Assembly: GCA_947584295.1 (NCBI GenBank)
Contig: CANPWM010000020.1
Location: 1 to 34,348, forward strand
DNA: 34,348 nt
DNA from: an uncultured Oscillospiraceae bacterium
Lineage (GTDB): Bacteria > Bacillota > Clostridia > Oscillospirales > Oscillospiraceae
Reading direction: 5' to 3'
In this document: positions 33,168-34,348 of the stretch, one piece after another
Layout of the letters: each line of letters begins with the position of its first letter
Position numbering within the stretch: position 1 is the stretch's first letter
Made by a program: the position numbers and the translations under genes
Notes under the pieces: model-generated
Told to the model about the DNA's origin: nothing
The model's input: the letters and a program-made list of their open reading frames with translations, nothing else
The model's database searches: none

Positions 33168-33184
33168 GGCAAATGGTGTAAATT
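33156..33184 (+). promoter_or_regulatory. Promoter of mgtE
   Basis: TTGACT (33156-33161), a 17-base spacer and TAAATT (33179-33184). Its -35 abuts the opposite promoter's -35, making an inverted repeat TTGAC-TT-GTCAA. Confidence 0.65.
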
Positions 33185-33212
33185 TAAAGATACGGCAAAA
33201 CCTGAATTCAAC

Positions 33213-33320
33213 AAAATGTGAGGTGAGATCATGGACGCGGGCAGTACAGGCACAGTGGGTCGAGAACGTGGTAAGGCCCGCGTGTGGTCTTACGTTTAAA
33301 ATCCATAGTGCCTTGGTTCC
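33213..33320 (+). ncRNA. Structured mgtE leader, possible Mg2+ riboswitch (M-box-like)
   Basis: A 250-base leader separates the promoter from mgtE. It contains AGGTGAG (33221-33227), ATGGA (33231-33235) pairing with TCCAT (33302-33306) followed by AGTGCC, and an inner stem CGCGGGC (33236-33242) with GCCCGCG (33276-33282). AGTGGGTC lies in the enclosed arm. The order AGGUGAG ... UGGGUC ... CCAUA-GUGC resembles the M-box, but the inner arms look shorter than usual, so the class is uncertain. A strong GC hairpin (33331-33358) and another near 33371-33405 follow, either of which could form the expression platform. Confidence 0.45.
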
Positions 33321-33440
33321 TTTGCCTTACCCGGCGCGGCCCAAAAAGGCCCCGGCGGGAGAAAAAGCGGGGAGCGCGGGGGCGGCCCTATATGGCCCTC
33401 CGCGCGGGCTTCGCTTTAGAAAATGAGAGGAGACAAGGTT

Positions 33441-34348
33441 ATGGCAGAGACAAATCAGGCGATTTTAACTTCCACCATCGAGACGCTGATTGAGGGAAAG
33501 AAATACGCCACCCTTCGGGATATTTTTGTCACCATGCAGCCCATGGACATCGCCGGGGTGCTGGGGGAGCTGGGGGAGAACAGGCTGCCGCTGATGTTCA
33601 GGCTTCTGCCCAAGGAGCTGGCGGCGGAGACCTTCATCGAGATGGATCCTGAGGAGCAGGAGCTTCTCATTCGCGGCTTTTCCGACGCGGAGCTTAAGGA
33701 CGTGGTGGACGAGCTGTACGTTGACGACGCGGTGGATCTGATCGAGGAGATGCCGGCCAACGTGGTCAAGCGGATCCTGAAATCCGCCGACCCGGAGATG
33801 CGCCGCACCATCAACGAGCTTTTGAATTACCCGGAGGACTCCGCCGGTTCCATCATGACCACGGAGTACGTCTCCCTGCGCCCGGAAATGACGGCGGAGG
33901 AGGCCATCAAGCGTATCCGCCGGGGGGCGGTGGACAAGGAGACCATCTACACCTGCTATGTGACGGACAAAAACAGGAAGCTGGTGGGGTACGTCACGCT
34001 GAAATCCCTGCTGCTGGCCGAGGACGACACCCAGATCACCCAGATCATGGGGACGGACACCATCTCCGTCACCACCACCGACGACCAGGAGGAGGTGGCG
34101 GGCGCCTTCTCCAAATATGACCTGTCGGCCCTGCCCGTGGTAGACAAGGAGTCGCGGTTGGTGGGCATCGTCACCGTGGACGACGCCATCGATGTCATGG
34201 AGGAGGAGGCCACCGAGGATATCGAGAAGATGGCCGCCATCATGCCCACGGACAAGCCCTATCTGAAGCTTTCCCCCTTTGAGATCTGGAAATCCCGCAT
34301 CCCGTGGCTGCTGCTGCTGATGGTTTCGGCCACGTTCACGGGCCTTAT
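33441..34348 (+). CDS. mgtE: Magnesium transporter MgtE, N-terminal part (runs off right edge)
   Basis: The visible 302 residues cover the cytoplasmic MgtE N-domain (superhelical, ending with ILKSADPEMRRTINELLNYPEDSAGSIMT), two CBS domains (YVSLRPEMTAEEAIKRIRR and ISVTTTDDQEEVAGAF, then LSALPVVDKESRLVGIVTVDD), the connecting helix, and the start of the first membrane helix (IPWLLLLMVSATFTGL). These parts sense cytoplasmic Mg2+ and gate the channel. ATG 33441 has AGGAG about 9 bases upstream. The remaining membrane domain is outside the window. Confidence 0.95.
   Translation, partial: MAETNQAILTSTIETLIEGKKYATLRDIFVTMQPMDIAGVLGELGENRLPLMFRLLPKELAAETFIEMDPEEQELLIRGFSDAELKDVVDELYVDDAVDLIEEMPANVVKRILKSADPEMRRTINELLNYPEDSAGSIMTTEYVSLRPEMTAEEAIKRIRRGAVDKETIYTCYVTDKNRKLVGYVTLKSLLLAEDDTQITQIMGTDTISVTTTDDQEEVAGAFSKYDLSALPVVDKESRLVGIVTVDDAIDVMEEEATEDIEKMAAIMPTDKPYLKLSPFEIWKSRIPWLLLLMVSATFTGL

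Overview
The window looks like chromosomal DNA from a GC-rich Firmicute of the class Clostridia, most like the Oscillospiraceae/Ruminococcaceae gut bacteria. The evidence is AddAB rather than RecBCD, strong AGGAGG-type ribosome binding sites with frequent GTG and TTG starts, near-perfect TTGACA-N17-TATAAT promoters set in AT-rich gaps, a C4-type ribosomal protein L31, and a methionine synthase whose reactivation domain is a separate gene. Species assignment is inference. No phage, plasmid, transposase or CRISPR array is seen.

Layout. 1-1936 (minus): a polysaccharide-deacetylase-like lipoprotein followed by a gene running off the left edge that encodes ten tandem Ser/Tyr/Arg decapeptides. 2152-9086 (plus): addB and addA, overlapping. 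9208-11228 (plus): rpmE with its own promoter and terminator, an unrecognised 221-residue protein, and a Gfo/Idh/MocA oxidoreductase broken by a one-base frameshift at a run of six C. 11229-11722: no gene, a cluster of short GC-rich palindromes. 11723-20836 (all minus): mtaB; serC-serA; a diacylglycerol-kinase-like gene overlapping a YmdB-type phosphodiesterase; a SUV3-like helicase; a small conserved protein; and a P-loop uridine-kinase-like protein. 20936-29974 (all plus): cysteine desulfurase and an AlkD-like protein; a HAD phosphatase overlapping an AlaX-type alanyl-tRNA editing protein; a GyrI-like protein and a NUDIX hydrolase; then metF, the MetH activation protein and metH. 30061-30134: tRNA-Gln(CUG) with consensus promoter and terminator. 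30168-32837: an ECF transporter S component divergent from a MocR-like regulator, bracketed by dense palindrome clusters. 32838-34348: a small conserved protein divergent from a partial mgtE preceded by a structured leader.

How the genes work together. SerC and SerA are two steps of serine synthesis. MetF supplies methyl-THF to MetH, and the gene between them supplies the MetH reactivation module. The cysteine desulfurase next to the methylthiotransferase MtaB could supply sulfur. AddAB and the AlkD-like protein handle DNA damage.

Most unusual signals: (i) a 10-mer, GTTGACATAA, present seven times exactly and four more times with one mismatch, mostly inside genes, on one strand and using rare codons, with a cluster in the metH interdomain linker; (ii) about twenty intergenic palindromes with compensatory stem changes; (iii) a MocR-type regulator whose PLP lysine is replaced by His295 and whose C terminus is missing; (iv) the decapeptide-repeat protein; (v) a consensus promoter pointing antisense into the ymdB-like gene.
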